A DNA stretch of 64,000 nt, taken from contig CP070896.1 in the NCBI GenBank assembly GCA_017084465.1, positions 62,001-126,000 of the forward strand, in the 5' to 3' direction. The notes beneath the pieces are model-generated. The model saw only the letters and a list, made by a program, of their open reading frames with translations, had not been told where the DNA came from and ran no database searches. Origin of the DNA: Lacrimispora xylanisolvens. Lineage in GTDB: Bacteria > Bacillota > Clostridia > Lachnospirales > Lachnospiraceae. Shown piece after piece: positions 18,785 through 28,532 of this stretch (position 1 is the first letter of the stretch; the number at the start of each line of letters is the position of its first letter). The position numbers were made by a program, and so were the translations under genes.

Positions 18785-20601
18785 ATGCAAGATTGCTATA
18801 TACCTACGGGGAACGAATTCGTCAGCCTGCCGACCTTGAACCAGGCCACAGCGTCCATAGAAAGTTTTACGGTGCTACATATGGGTTACAAGGGGATGCT
18901 GGCTTTTTGTGGCGGCGAAAGCAAACCTCTTATGCGGCCCTTTGTGCAGGCGGAGGAAGGAGACTTGCTCTGTGATTTGAAATGGAAGCGGGAATGTGAC
19001 TGGATTCCCAGGTTTGAATCGGAGAAGGATGGCATTTGTACCGAGGGAATTTTTCTGACTCCCATTGGTCAGAAGGCCTTTGCCATACGCTTGGCCATCA
19101 CGAATCATTCCGGCAAAGATCGGGAGATTTCCTGTGGCTTCAGCGGGGCTTGGGCAAAAGTGACTCACAGTGTCAATGAGGATAAGACGGTTGTGGGGCA
19201 GAGAACGATATATAGCTCCGTCTGGAATGACGGCCCGATCTTTGATTTATCCATTGGAATGCCGGTTATAGCATTTGCACCCATGGCGGCTTTGCCTGTG
19301 AAATGGGAATTTGAACAGGGAGAGGAAATATCCTACAAGGGGATCCATGATTGCCGGTTAAAATCCGGTGAATCGGCGGTGCTTGACATTTTCTGGGGAG
19401 TGGGTTTTGAAGAGGTTTCTGCGGCCACGGCGGCTAAGGAGCTTTTGCGGCAGAGTTTTGATGCGGTTTATGAGGAAACTCTGTGCTGGCTTCGTAAGCG
19501 GCGGAAAACTGTGGGCATGCCGGATGTGGATTCCCTGTTAAACAGGAACCTGTTTTTCAATTTCTTTTTTGCCACGGGTATGACCATGGATACGGAGGAA
19601 GTGGTTATGGTCACTTCCAGAAGCCCCAGATATTACGTCAGCGCAGCTTATTGGGATAGGGACAGCCTGCTGTGGAGCTTTCCTTCCATTCTGAAGGCAG
19701 ATCCGCAGTATGCAAAGGAACTTCTGGATTACGTATTTACCCGTCAGATGAAACAAATTGGCATTCACAGCCGCTACATAGACGGGACAGTGCTGGAACC
19801 GGGCTTTGAACTGGATGAACTGTGCGCTCCCATAATGGCTCTTAGCCGTTATGTTAACGCTACAGGAGAGACTGCTTGTTTGCAGGAAAGCCACATTGAG
19901 CGAGGAGTAGAAAAATCCTATCGATTTTAAAGACCAAGCGAAGTGAAGCACTTCATCTGTATGAAACCTTTTTACAGCCAACAGACGATATGCGGGTTTA
20001 TCCCTATGGCACATATGACAATGTTCTGACCTGGCGTTGTCTGCGGGATTTAGAAAAACTGTACCGGAATTTATGGTCTACTGAAACGCTTAAGTGGCTG
20101 AAAGAGGAAGCTTCAGGTTTGTTTCATGCCATTTGCACCCATTGCATTAAGGAGTATCAGGGAAAAAGGATATTTGTCTGGTCCGTTGATGAAAAAGGAA
20201 ACTGGGATGTGTATGACGAACCGCCGGGAAGCCTGGAGCTTTTGCCCTTTTTAGGCTTTTGTACCAGGGAAGACCCCATTTGGCAGAACACAGTTGAGAT
20301 CCTGCGGAGTCCGGATTATGCATATTCTTTTGCAGGAAAGCCTTTTTCTGATATTGGCTGTCCCCATGCGCCCCATCCCTGGATACTGAGTGTTTCCAAC
20401 GGGCTGATCAGCGGCAGGAAGGAAGCGTCTTTAGATTTTCTGCGCAGGGTTTCCATGGACAATGGAATTGCCTGTGAAAGTGTGGATGAAATGACCGGCG
20501 AATGCACCACGGGAGCAGCATTTGCAACCTGTGCCGGATTTTTGGCTTATTGCTTAATGGAAGGGCTAAGTGAGGGAGGTGTGGAACATGATTCAATATG
20601 A
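18785..20601 (+). CDS. Predicted (alpha/alpha)6-barrel glycosidase (frame break)
   Basis: Read through one break (A run 19911-19915; six A gives EKILSILKTKRSEALHLYETF) the protein is ~605 residues. The first ~250 residues look like a beta-sandwich domain. The remainder has the helical-hairpin pattern of (alpha/alpha)6 glycosidases such as GH15, GH63 and GH125, with YWDRDSLLWSFPSIL near residue 285, a WSVDEKGNWDVYDEPPGS block and a final ESVDEMTGECTTGAAF. I cannot assign the GH family. No signal peptide, so it is cytoplasmic. GGGAGG precedes ATG 18785. As first gene of the locus it probably trims imported alpha-glucosides, but substrate is inference. Confidence 0.7.
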
Positions 20602-22752
20602 GCCATGGAAGATAAGCTGTGAGGGAAGAGAGAACCCAAAGCTTTTGGAAAGCATATTCAGCCAGGCAAACGGTTATCTGGGTTCCCGCTGTGCCTTTTA
20701 CATAGATGGAGCAAAAGCCCATGAGCGTTGCAATTATCTGGCAGGTGGCTTTGAATATATCAGTCCCGGTGTTACGGATATGGTGAATTTGCCGGATCTG
20801 TTTCACTTTCAGCTTTCCCTGGGAACCGGGGATTACTTATCCTTTTCCCAATCCCTGGATATGCATAACGGCCTTTTTGAAAGAAGGTCGGTGTGGAAAG
20901 ATCAGGAAGGAAGAGAGACACAAATCAACATTTCCCGTTTTATCAGCATGGATAACAAACACGTGTCGGCTCTTTCTCTGGAGGTTACGGCCTTAAACTA
21001 CAGCGGAGATGTGACAGTTATCATGGGAATAGACGGTAATACCGTGAACCTGCCTGTAGATGACGACCAGACCAAGGAAAACTTGGATACCGTGTCCCTG
21101 CTCTCTATTTCAGAAACGGAGACTGGAGAGAATTACTGTTTTTTAAAGGCTGACAGCAAAGCATCCGGCCGCCTGCAGGTAGCCATTACTGCCCGCATGG
21201 TTCAGAGCAAGGGCACGGCTAAGGACGCTTCGGTGACTGGCTGCCCTGCGAAAGAACTGAACTTTCCTCTAGCAGAAGGGGATATGGTGAGGATCGAAAA
21301 GATACTGTATACGGAAGCAGTTATTAAAGATCCGGAAGCAGCTTCCGAGGATTCGCAGACACTTCCTAAAGTTGGGCAGGACTTACACCCCACGTTATCA
21401 ACCATTCCTTTGAAGAGTTGCTAAAGAACAGCGAGGTTGCCTGGAGATCCCGCTGGGAGCAGGCTGATATACAGGTCACCCAAAAAGGAAACGGCAGTTT
21501 TGTTCAGTCCGCTCTGCGGTACAACATATTTCAGCTTATTCAGAATTGCCCTTACGGCAATTCCACAGTCAGTATTGGTGCAAGGGGTCTGACCCATGGA
21601 CGGTATAAGGGCTGCTGCTTCTGGGATACGGATATTTTCCTGCTTCCGTTTTATCTGTACACGGATCCGCAGGCTGCAAAAGATTTGATCCTGTTTCGCC
21701 TAAACACCCTGCCGGATGCAAAGAAGAACGCTAAGGCACTGAACCTGCCGGGAGCAAGATATCCATGGATGTGCTCCATAGGCGGCATAGAACAATGCCA
21801 AAGCTGGGACATCGGGCGCTGTGAGATTCACATTACCGCAGACGTGGCCTATGCTGTTGAAAATTACTTAGAGGTTTCAGGAGATGAAACTTTAATGCGC
21901 CGGTCGGCACAGTTGTATGTGGAAACCGCCAGGTATTGGGCCGGAAGATTTTCCTATGACCAAAGAAAAGACGTTTATAACCTGCTCTTTGTTAAGGGCC
22001 CCGATGAATACTGCGGCGTCTCGGGAAACAATGCATATACAGTACTTCTTGCCCGCCATAATTTTAAGCTGGCATTGGAGGCGGTCCAGAGAAAGGAAGC
22101 AGAAGCCGGCGCTGAGGAAATGAAAAAATGGCAGGACATCATAGAAAAAAGCCAGGTGGAATATGATTCTGACAGGTATTTATACATACAGGATGACAAT
22201 TTCCTCCGGCTGGAAGAATTTCCCGGGAAAAAGGCCGGGGACGGAAGTGCAGCTTACCACCAGTACGATTTCGACTGGCTCCAAAGGTATCAGGTAATAA
22301 AGCAGGCGGATTTGGTACTGCTCATGGTCTTAAAGCCGGAATTGTTTACAGCACGGCAGAAAAGGGCTATATGGGACTTTTACGAACCGCTTACACTTCA
22401 TGATTCCAGCTTAAGCTTTGGGATTCATGCCTGGGCGGCTGCTTATTTAGGCCTGGAGCAGAAGTCTTGTGATTATTTTGACAAAAGCCTGTTTCTGGAT
22501 CTGGAAGACCGGATGAAGAATACAGGACGGGAAGGCATTCATTTGGCAGCAGTAGGCGCTACCTGGCAGGCATTGGTTTTTGGTTTCGCGGGGCTGTCGC
22601 TGGGAAAGGACGGCAAGCCAAAGCTGTCTCCCAGGCTTCCAAAGGACTGGGAACGTTTATCGTTTCACTTTTTTATAAAAGGAAATCGGTATCTGGCAGT
22701 CATTGACAAAAAAGGCGGAAGAATAGAAACAGAAGAAAAGAAAAAGGGATAA
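20588..22752 (+). CDS. GH65 alpha-glucoside phosphorylase (frame break)
   Basis: About 721 residues after repairing a C run at 21388-21391 (five C restores HPHVINHSFEELLKNSEVAW). This is the normal length for GH65 maltose/kojibiose/nigerose phosphorylases. The N-terminal beta-sandwich has SIFSQANGYLGSRCAF; the (alpha/alpha)6 catalytic domain has FWDTDIFLLPF and VKGPDEYCGVSGNNAYT, whose Glu (~472) is the general acid. GH65 enzymes split a glucoside with phosphate, inverting to beta-glucose 1-phosphate, which fits the beta-phosphoglucomutase gene at the end of the locus. Nigerose or kojibiose are plausible substrates here but unproven. It overlaps the upstream gene by 14 bases. Confidence 0.85.
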
Positions 22753-22768
22753 AAAGGAAGGTGGTTTT

Positions 22769-23773
22769 ATGAAGCGTCCCGGTTTAAAGGATGTGGCTGA
22801 ATTGGCGGGGGTTTCCATTGCAACGGTGTCTTATGTGATTAATAATACGCCCTCCCAAAGCTTAAGCGCTGAAACGATTAAGCGGGTGAACGACGCCATA
22901 AGGGAACTGGGATATATTCCCAATCTGGCGGCACGGACCCTGGTGAACAACAAAAGTAACTTATTAGGAGTGCTGATTCCCCAGACGGAATCAGGAAAGG
23001 AATTAATGTTTTCCAATCCCTTTTACGGGGATTTCATGTCGGCGGCAGAGTATACCGCCCGTAAAAGCGGTTATCACATTATGATATCCGGTGCTGAATC
23101 CGGTCGGACTTATGCGGAGGTGGCCAGAACCAGGGGATTAGATGGGGTGATCGTAGTGGGAATGAATGATGACGAGGAATGCCGCCAATTGAAAAATTTA
23201 AACATCCCTGTGGTACTGGTGGACAGTTACTGCGAAGCATCCGGCTTCCACAGGGTCAGCGTGGACGATTTGCAGGGCGGGTACATGGCTACGAAGTACC
23301 TGCTGGAAAAGGGAATTAGAAAAATTGCACACGTGACCGGGCATGTTAACGACAGTGGGGTGAATTTCCTGCGTTATAAAGGGTATGAAAAGGCCCTGCA
23401 AGAGTACGGAATGAGTGCAGAGAAGTCCCTGCTGCTGTCGGGAGAGGTGTCCTTTGAATACGGCTGTAAGATGGGAGAATATCTGGCGGGACTGGACGAA
23501 CGGCCTGAGGGGGTGTTTGTTTGTGCGGACATTCTGGCGCTTGGTTTATGTATTGGACTGCGAGAGAAGGGCGTAAGTGTTCCAAAGGATATTTCCGTCA
23601 TAGGTTTTGACGATTCCCTCCTTTCCAAGGCCTGTGATCCGCCTCTTACCACCATACATCAGGATGTGGCGGCAAAAGGCGCAGAAGCGGTGAATCTTCT
23701 GATCAATGAGAACCACACATTACAAAACAGGGTATTTCCATTAACTTTGGTAGAAAGAGGATCGGTGCGATGA
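22769..23773 (+). CDS. LacI-family transcriptional regulator
   Basis: 334 residues. The N-terminal helix-turn-helix is LKDVAELAGVSIATVSYVIN with the hinge helix following. The C-terminal periplasmic-binding-protein-like domain (PFYGDFMSAAEYTARKSGYHIMIS ... DISVIGFDDSLLSKACDPPLTTI) would bind a sugar. It lies between the phosphorylase and the transporter genes and probably represses this locus until an alpha-glucoside is present. A strong GGAAGG site precedes ATG 22769. Confidence 0.92.
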   Translation: MKRPGLKDVAELAGVSIATVSYVINNTPSQSLSAETIKRVNDAIRELGYIPNLAARTLVNNKSNLLGVLIPQTESGKELMFSNPFYGDFMSAAEYTARKSGYHIMISGAESGRTYAEVARTRGLDGVIVVGMNDDEECRQLKNLNIPVVLVDSYCEASGFHRVSVDDLQGGYMATKYLLEKGIRKIAHVTGHVNDSGVNFLRYKGYEKALQEYGMSAEKSLLLSGEVSFEYGCKMGEYLAGLDERPEGVFVCADILALGLCIGLREKGVSVPKDISVIGFDDSLLSKACDPPLTTIHQDVAAKGAEAVNLLINENHTLQNRVFPLTLVERGSVR

Positions 23774-23825
23774 TCCTTGTTCGAAAACGAAGCAATATCC
23801 ATTCATTCTATTAGGGAGGCAGTTT

Positions 23826-25101
23826 ATGATGATGAAGGTAGCAAAAAGATGTATATGGTGGGTAAGTGCAATGGTATGTGCATCAGTGTTGCTCTCCGGT
23901 TGCAGTTCCAATACTGCAGAAAAGCCCGCTTCCGGAGAAAACGTTACAATCCGGCTGGATCAGTTTTCCGGCAACGGTGAGTCTGAGGAAGCACTGAAAA
24001 AGATGATTGAAAAATTCAATGAGCAGCATCCGGACGTCACGGTGGAACTGCAAAGCTTTGGCTATGACGACTATTTTACTCAGCTGCAGTCCAAGGTCGT
24101 CGGCGGCAGTGCGGCGGACGTATTTGAACTGAATTTTGAAAATTTCGTAGCCTATGCATCCGAAGACGTGCTTCTGGACGTGGGCGGTTTAATGGGGGAT
24201 TCTTCCGGCTTTAATCAAACCGCTTTGAAAGCCTTTCAGTACAAGGGAAAGCAGCTTGGAATTCCAAATTCCTTCTCCAACGTGGTGCTCATTTACAACA
24301 AGGACTTATTTGACAAGGCAGGAGCTGCATATCCCACCGATGACTGGACCTGGGCGGAGATGTTAGAGGCTGCAAAGAAAGTCCGCGCCCTTTCCCAGGA
24401 CACCTACGGTTTGTACCGTCCCATAAGCTTCCATGAATTTTACAAAGGGGTGAAGCAGAATGGCGGAAACTTATTAAGCGAGGATGGCAAGAAATTTACG
24501 GTCAATTTACCGCAAAATGTAGAAACACTGGAAATTATGTCCGGTTGGGTGAAGGACAGCAATATTATGCCCTCAGATGCACAAATGGGCGGTATGGGCG
24601 ATTGGGATTTGTTTAAATCAGGACGTCTTGGTATGATTATAACCGGAATCTGGGCGTTCGGTGACTTTGCGGATAATTGCAATTTTGCCTGGGACGTAGC
24701 AATGGAACCGGGCAATACGACAAAAGCCACTCACTTTTTCTCAAATGCGTACGTGGTAAACAAAGAAACCGCCAATCCTGAGGCCGCCGCCGCTTTGGCT
24801 GCTTTCCTGTCAGGAAGTAAGGAAGCTGCGCAGATCCGCGTGGATTCAAGCTGGGAGCTGCCGCCTGTTACCTATTCAGACGTATTGGGATTCCTATTTA
24901 AAAGTCACTCCGCCGGAGAATCGGGAAGCTGTATTTAAATCTCTGGACTATCTGGTAACACCTCCGGTGGTAAAACAGCAGTCTGAAATGCAGGAGATTA
25001 TCACAAAGCACTTAAACAACGCCGTTTCCGGGAACGTTTCCGCTAAAGATGCACTGGATGCGTGTCAGGCGGAGCTGGAACAAAAGATCAACTTGGAGTG
25101 A
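23826..25101 (+). CDS. Sugar ABC transporter binding lipoprotein (frame break)
   Basis: Family 1 solute-binding protein (MalE/CUT1 type). A signal peptide ends in the lipobox LLSGC (Cys about residue 26). NYT-like core features include VRLDQFSGNGESEEALKKMIEKFNEQHPDV-type N-terminal lobe (seen at residues ~40-70) and SNAYVVNKETANPEAAAAL. The frame breaks near 24887; two G instead of three gives DVLDSYLKVTPPENREAVF and a stop at 25101, ~424 residues. Together with the two permeases it forms an importer for an oligosaccharide, probably the product of the secreted GH31 enzymes. Three successive ATGs (23826, 23829, 23832) follow GGGAGG. Confidence 0.88.
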
Positions 25102-25132
25102 CGTTTATTGTGCCTGACAGGAGGGAACTGAA

Positions 25133-26050
25133 ATGTATAAAAAACAGGGGATAAAGGCCTTTCTCTTTCTTTTGCCCAGTTTGGCCGGCCTTGTACTGTT
25201 TAATCTGATTCCGATTTTTGCCTCGCTGCTGCTTAGCTTCACCGATTGGTCGGGCATGAGCAGGGTAAGGCTGTTCCACGGGTTTTTCCAATTTGTCGGC
25301 GACAAGTTCGTAGGGGTATCCAATTATTCCCAGCTTGTCAAAGATTCTGAATTCTGGGCGGTTTTGAAACATAATGCCTATTTCATTCTGCTGTACCTTC
25401 CGCTGGTTCTGCTGTTTTCCTTATTGGTTGCCCTGATCATTCAGCAGAAGAGCCGCATAGCCCCAGTTTACCGGATGCTTTATTACATACCGGTGCTGAC
25501 CAGCTGGGTGGCGGGAGCACTGATCTGGAAATGGATGCTGAGTCCGGAGTACGGACCAATTAACAATGTCCTTGCAAGCCTGGGGATTAAGGGGCCTTTA
25601 TGGCTCCAAAGCGAGGTATGGGCAATGCCTTCCATAGTCCTGGCCAGTGTATGGAAGGATATGGGATTTTACGGAATGATTCTGCTTAGCGGTCTTTTGG
25701 CTATAAATCCGGAGTACTACGAGGCAGCTGACATTGACGGGGCGGGATATTTCCATAAGTTCAAATGCATTACCCTGCCTCTGCTGTCACCGATTTTGTT
25801 CTATGTTATCATGCTGTCCCTGATCAATGCCTTTCAGCTTTTCCCCCAGATCATGGTCATGACCAAGAACGGCGATGCAGGGCCCAATGGGGCCACCATG
25901 GTTATGGTGGAGCGGATTTACAAATACGCCTTTAAGTTTGGCCGAATGGGCTATGCAGCGGCCTGGTCCTGGGTGTTGTTTGTTATTATTTTTGCCTTTA
26001 CCGCATTGCAGAACGTGCTGCAAAGAAAGTGGGTATATTATGATACGTAA
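25133..26050 (+). CDS. CUT1 sugar ABC permease (MalF-like)
   Basis: 305 residues with six hydrophobic segments. The cytoplasmic EAA loop is EYYEAADIDGAGYFHKFKCITLPLL, which docks the ATPase. No ATPase gene is in the locus, so a shared MsiK/MsmK-type ATPase elsewhere is expected, as is usual in Firmicutes. Ribosome site AGGAGGG before ATG 25133. Confidence 0.92.
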   Translation: MYKKQGIKAFLFLLPSLAGLVLFNLIPIFASLLLSFTDWSGMSRVRLFHGFFQFVGDKFVGVSNYSQLVKDSEFWAVLKHNAYFILLYLPLVLLFSLLVALIIQQKSRIAPVYRMLYYIPVLTSWVAGALIWKWMLSPEYGPINNVLASLGIKGPLWLQSEVWAMPSIVLASVWKDMGFYGMILLSGLLAINPEYYEAADIDGAGYFHKFKCITLPLLSPILFYVIMLSLINAFQLFPQIMVMTKNGDAGPNGATMVMVERIYKYAFKFGRMGYAAAWSWVLFVIIFAFTALQNVLQRKWVYYDT

Positions 26051-26864
26051 AGCGGTACCAGGAGTCTTATACCATTTAACGGCTGTTTTGCTATCGGTTG
26101 TGACTTTGCTTCCATTTTTCTGGATGCTGTCTACTTCGTTTAAGGACTACGGTGCGATCATGGCTCTGCCCATCCAGTGGATACCCCGAAATCCGACTTT
26201 AAAGAATTTCTCGGATTTATTCAGCAAAGAGGGATTGACCGTTTCCATATTTAATTCCCTTGTGGTATCCATCAGCTCCGTAGTCGTGACGATTATAAGC
26301 TCTTCCATGGCGGCCTTTGCCTTTGCAAAACTGGATTTTAGAGGGAAAAACGCTGTTTTTCTTTTTTACCTTGCAACCATGATGATTCCTTCGCAGGTGC
26401 TGTTCATTCCCCTTTACTTACTGATGGGAGAGCTGAAACTGGTGGATAGCCTTGGGGCTTTGGTGCTGCCAAGCGTGTTCAAGGTGTTTGCCGTGTTTAT
26501 GCTGCGCCAGCGCATGATGACGATTCCTAGCGTCTATTTAGAAGCGCCAGCCATTGACGGCGCGGGAGTTTTTACTGTTTTTGTACGGATCATTTGCCCC
26601 ATGTGCAAGTCCAGTCTGGCCACTTTGGCAATTATATGCTTTATGGACGCATGGAATGACTATCTTTTGCCGTTGGTCATGCTGACCACAAAGACAAAGT
26701 TTACCCTGCCAATTATTTTAAGCTCCTTAAACGGACAGTACAAAAGTGAATACAACTTACTCATGGCGGGAGCCCTGGTTTCCATGCTTCCGATTCTGGT
26801 GGTTTATGCTTTTGCACAAAAGTATTTTGCAGCAGGATTACAGGTAGGAGGTGTGAAAGGATGA
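26040..26864 (+). CDS. CUT1 sugar ABC permease (MalG-like)
   Basis: About 274 residues, six hydrophobic segments, EAA loop VYLEAPAIDGAGVFTVFVRIICPM. ATG 26040 overlaps the end of the first permease by 11 bases, the usual arrangement of this pair; an in-frame start at 25875 would run inside the first permease and is rejected. It ends overlapping the next start by four bases (ATGA). Confidence 0.92.
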   Translation: MIRKAVPGVLYHLTAVLLSVVTLLPFFWMLSTSFKDYGAIMALPIQWIPRNPTLKNFSDLFSKEGLTVSIFNSLVVSISSVVVTIISSSMAAFAFAKLDFRGKNAVFLFYLATMMIPSQVLFIPLYLLMGELKLVDSLGALVLPSVFKVFAVFMLRQRMMTIPSVYLEAPAIDGAGVFTVFVRIICPMCKSSLATLAIICFMDAWNDYLLPLVMLTTKTKFTLPIILSSLNGQYKSEYNLLMAGALVSMLPILVVYAFAQKYFAAGLQVGGVKG

Positions 26865-28471
26865 AATATTTACTTGCCGGTCAGTCTGTTTACGGATTTG
26901 GAGAACGGTTTGACGCATTGAATCAGGAGGGCCTTGCCCGGGAAAACCACGTATATGAAACCTTTACCAATCAGGGGGCTTCCACCTATCTGCCCATTCC
27001 CTTTGCTTTAACAGACGGGGGCGGCGGACTTTACGTGGATACACTGGAAAAGTTTACGGTTGTTACGGAAAAAACCGATGAAGGGATTGTCTTTACCCTT
27101 CCGGACCAATACGAAGTGCGGACATTTATGGGGAAGCCTTTAGAGGTTCTGAAAGAATTTACTAAACTCACGGGACGGCCCAGGATGCCACCGGACTGGG
27201 CCTTTGGCCTTTTCATGTCTGCTAACCGCTGGGATCGTCAGGAGGTGGTGGAGGAAATGGTGGAAGAGGCTATCAGGCAGGGGATGAAGCCCTCTGTGGT
27301 GGTGATTGAAGCCTGGAGTGATGAAGCTACCTTTTACCGCTTTGACAAAGAGCGTTTTCCAGATCCGGAAAAAATGATCCGGGATCTTCACGATAAGGGA
27401 ATCCGCCTTATTCTCTGGCAGGTTCCGGTTTTGAAAAAGCTGGAGCCGGGGAGAACTTGTCCGGAGCACGAGGCAGACTGCGCCGAAGCGGTCCAAAAGG
27501 GCTTTGTTGTCACCAATGCCGATGGCTCCCCCTATCTGATACCGGAAGGACGCTGGTTCGGCGGTTCCATGATACCGGATTTCAGCAATCCGGCGGCCTG
27601 TGACTGGTGGTTTGGAAAACGGCAATATCTACTTGACATGGGAGTGGACGGCTTTAAGACCGACGGCGGAGAGTTTGTATATGACGATGACGCCCGCTTC
27701 TTTGACGGGCGGATCGGAAGCCAAATGAAAAATGGTTATTCCATGGTTTACACTAAGGCGTATACAGACTTTATAGGAGATGAGAGGATTCTCTTTTCCA
27801 GGGCCGGCTACACAGGTGCCCAGACTACGCCGATTCACTGGGCCGGGGACCAGCAGTCCACCTGGGCTGAACTTCGCCATGTGGTGACGGCGGGCTTAAA
27901 CGCGGGTTTGTCGGGTCTGGTTTTCTGGGGCTTTGACCTTGCAGGCTTTGCAGGAAAATTGCCTTCCGCCGAATTATACCTGCGATCCTTCTGTCTGGCC
28001 TGCTTTGCCCCGGTCATGCAGTGGCACTCAGAACCGGCTTCCGGCCAGTTTTCCGAACTTCTGGCCGCTGCGGAAGAAAAAATCAACGACAGAAGCCCGT
28101 GGAACATGGCCAGGGTAACCGGCCGGCCGGAGATCCTTGACATTTGCCGCAGGTACACAAAGGAAAGGGAGCGGCTGCTGCCTTATATTCTTAAGGAAGC
28201 AAAGGTAAGCGCAGATACGGGCCGCCCTCTCATGGCTGCACTGGTGATTGACTGGCCGGAGGATAAGGAAGCCTGTGCGGTGGACAATGAGTATATGTTC
28301 GGCTCCCGGCTTTTAGTGGCACCGGTATTAGAGGAAGGAGTGATAGGAAGGCAGGTGTATCTGCCAAAAGGAAACTGGATTAATTATTGGACAGGGGAAC
28401 AGACAGTGGGTCCATGCCGTTTGTACAAAGAATGTCGGGAAGGAGAAATATTGGTCTGGTATTTGAACTAG
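26861..28471 (+). CDS. Cytoplasmic GH31 alpha-glucosidase, short form
   Basis: 536 residues, shorter than most GH31 enzymes because the full N-terminal beta-sandwich is missing; the protein opens directly at YGFGERFDALNQEG. The GH31 nucleophile Asp is in VDGFKTDGGE (~267) and the acid/base Asp in HWAGDQQST (~329). No signal peptide. It is closely similar in its catalytic motifs to the secreted 1079-residue enzyme downstream. From context I infer that it hydrolyses the imported cyclic or linear alpha-1,3/1,6 glucan, as in cycloalternan-degrading enzymes; an isomaltase or alpha-xylosidase activity is an alternative. Confidence 0.85.
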   Translation: MKYLLAGQSVYGFGERFDALNQEGLARENHVYETFTNQGASTYLPIPFALTDGGGGLYVDTLEKFTVVTEKTDEGIVFTLPDQYEVRTFMGKPLEVLKEFTKLTGRPRMPPDWAFGLFMSANRWDRQEVVEEMVEEAIRQGMKPSVVVIEAWSDEATFYRFDKERFPDPEKMIRDLHDKGIRLILWQVPVLKKLEPGRTCPEHEADCAEAVQKGFVVTNADGSPYLIPEGRWFGGSMIPDFSNPAACDWWFGKRQYLLDMGVDGFKTDGGEFVYDDDARFFDGRIGSQMKNGYSMVYTKAYTDFIGDERILFSRAGYTGAQTTPIHWAGDQQSTWAELRHVVTAGLNAGLSGLVFWGFDLAGFAGKLPSAELYLRSFCLACFAPVMQWHSEPASGQFSELLAAAEEKINDRSPWNMARVTGRPEILDICRRYTKERERLLPYILKEAKVSADTGRPLMAALVIDWPEDKEACAVDNEYMFGSRLLVAPVLEEGVIGRQVYLPKGNWINYWTGEQTVGPCRLYKECREGEILVWYLN

Positions 28472-28532
28472 GTCGACCAAAAAAGAAACCATTTCACTGG
28501 GAACTAACACTTATGCTAAATGGAGGGGTAAT

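Noticed and set aside
25875..26039. Longer N-terminus for the second sugar permease
   Set aside because: It lies inside the first permease gene, adds no membrane segment, and ATG 26040 is the usual overlapping start for this pair.
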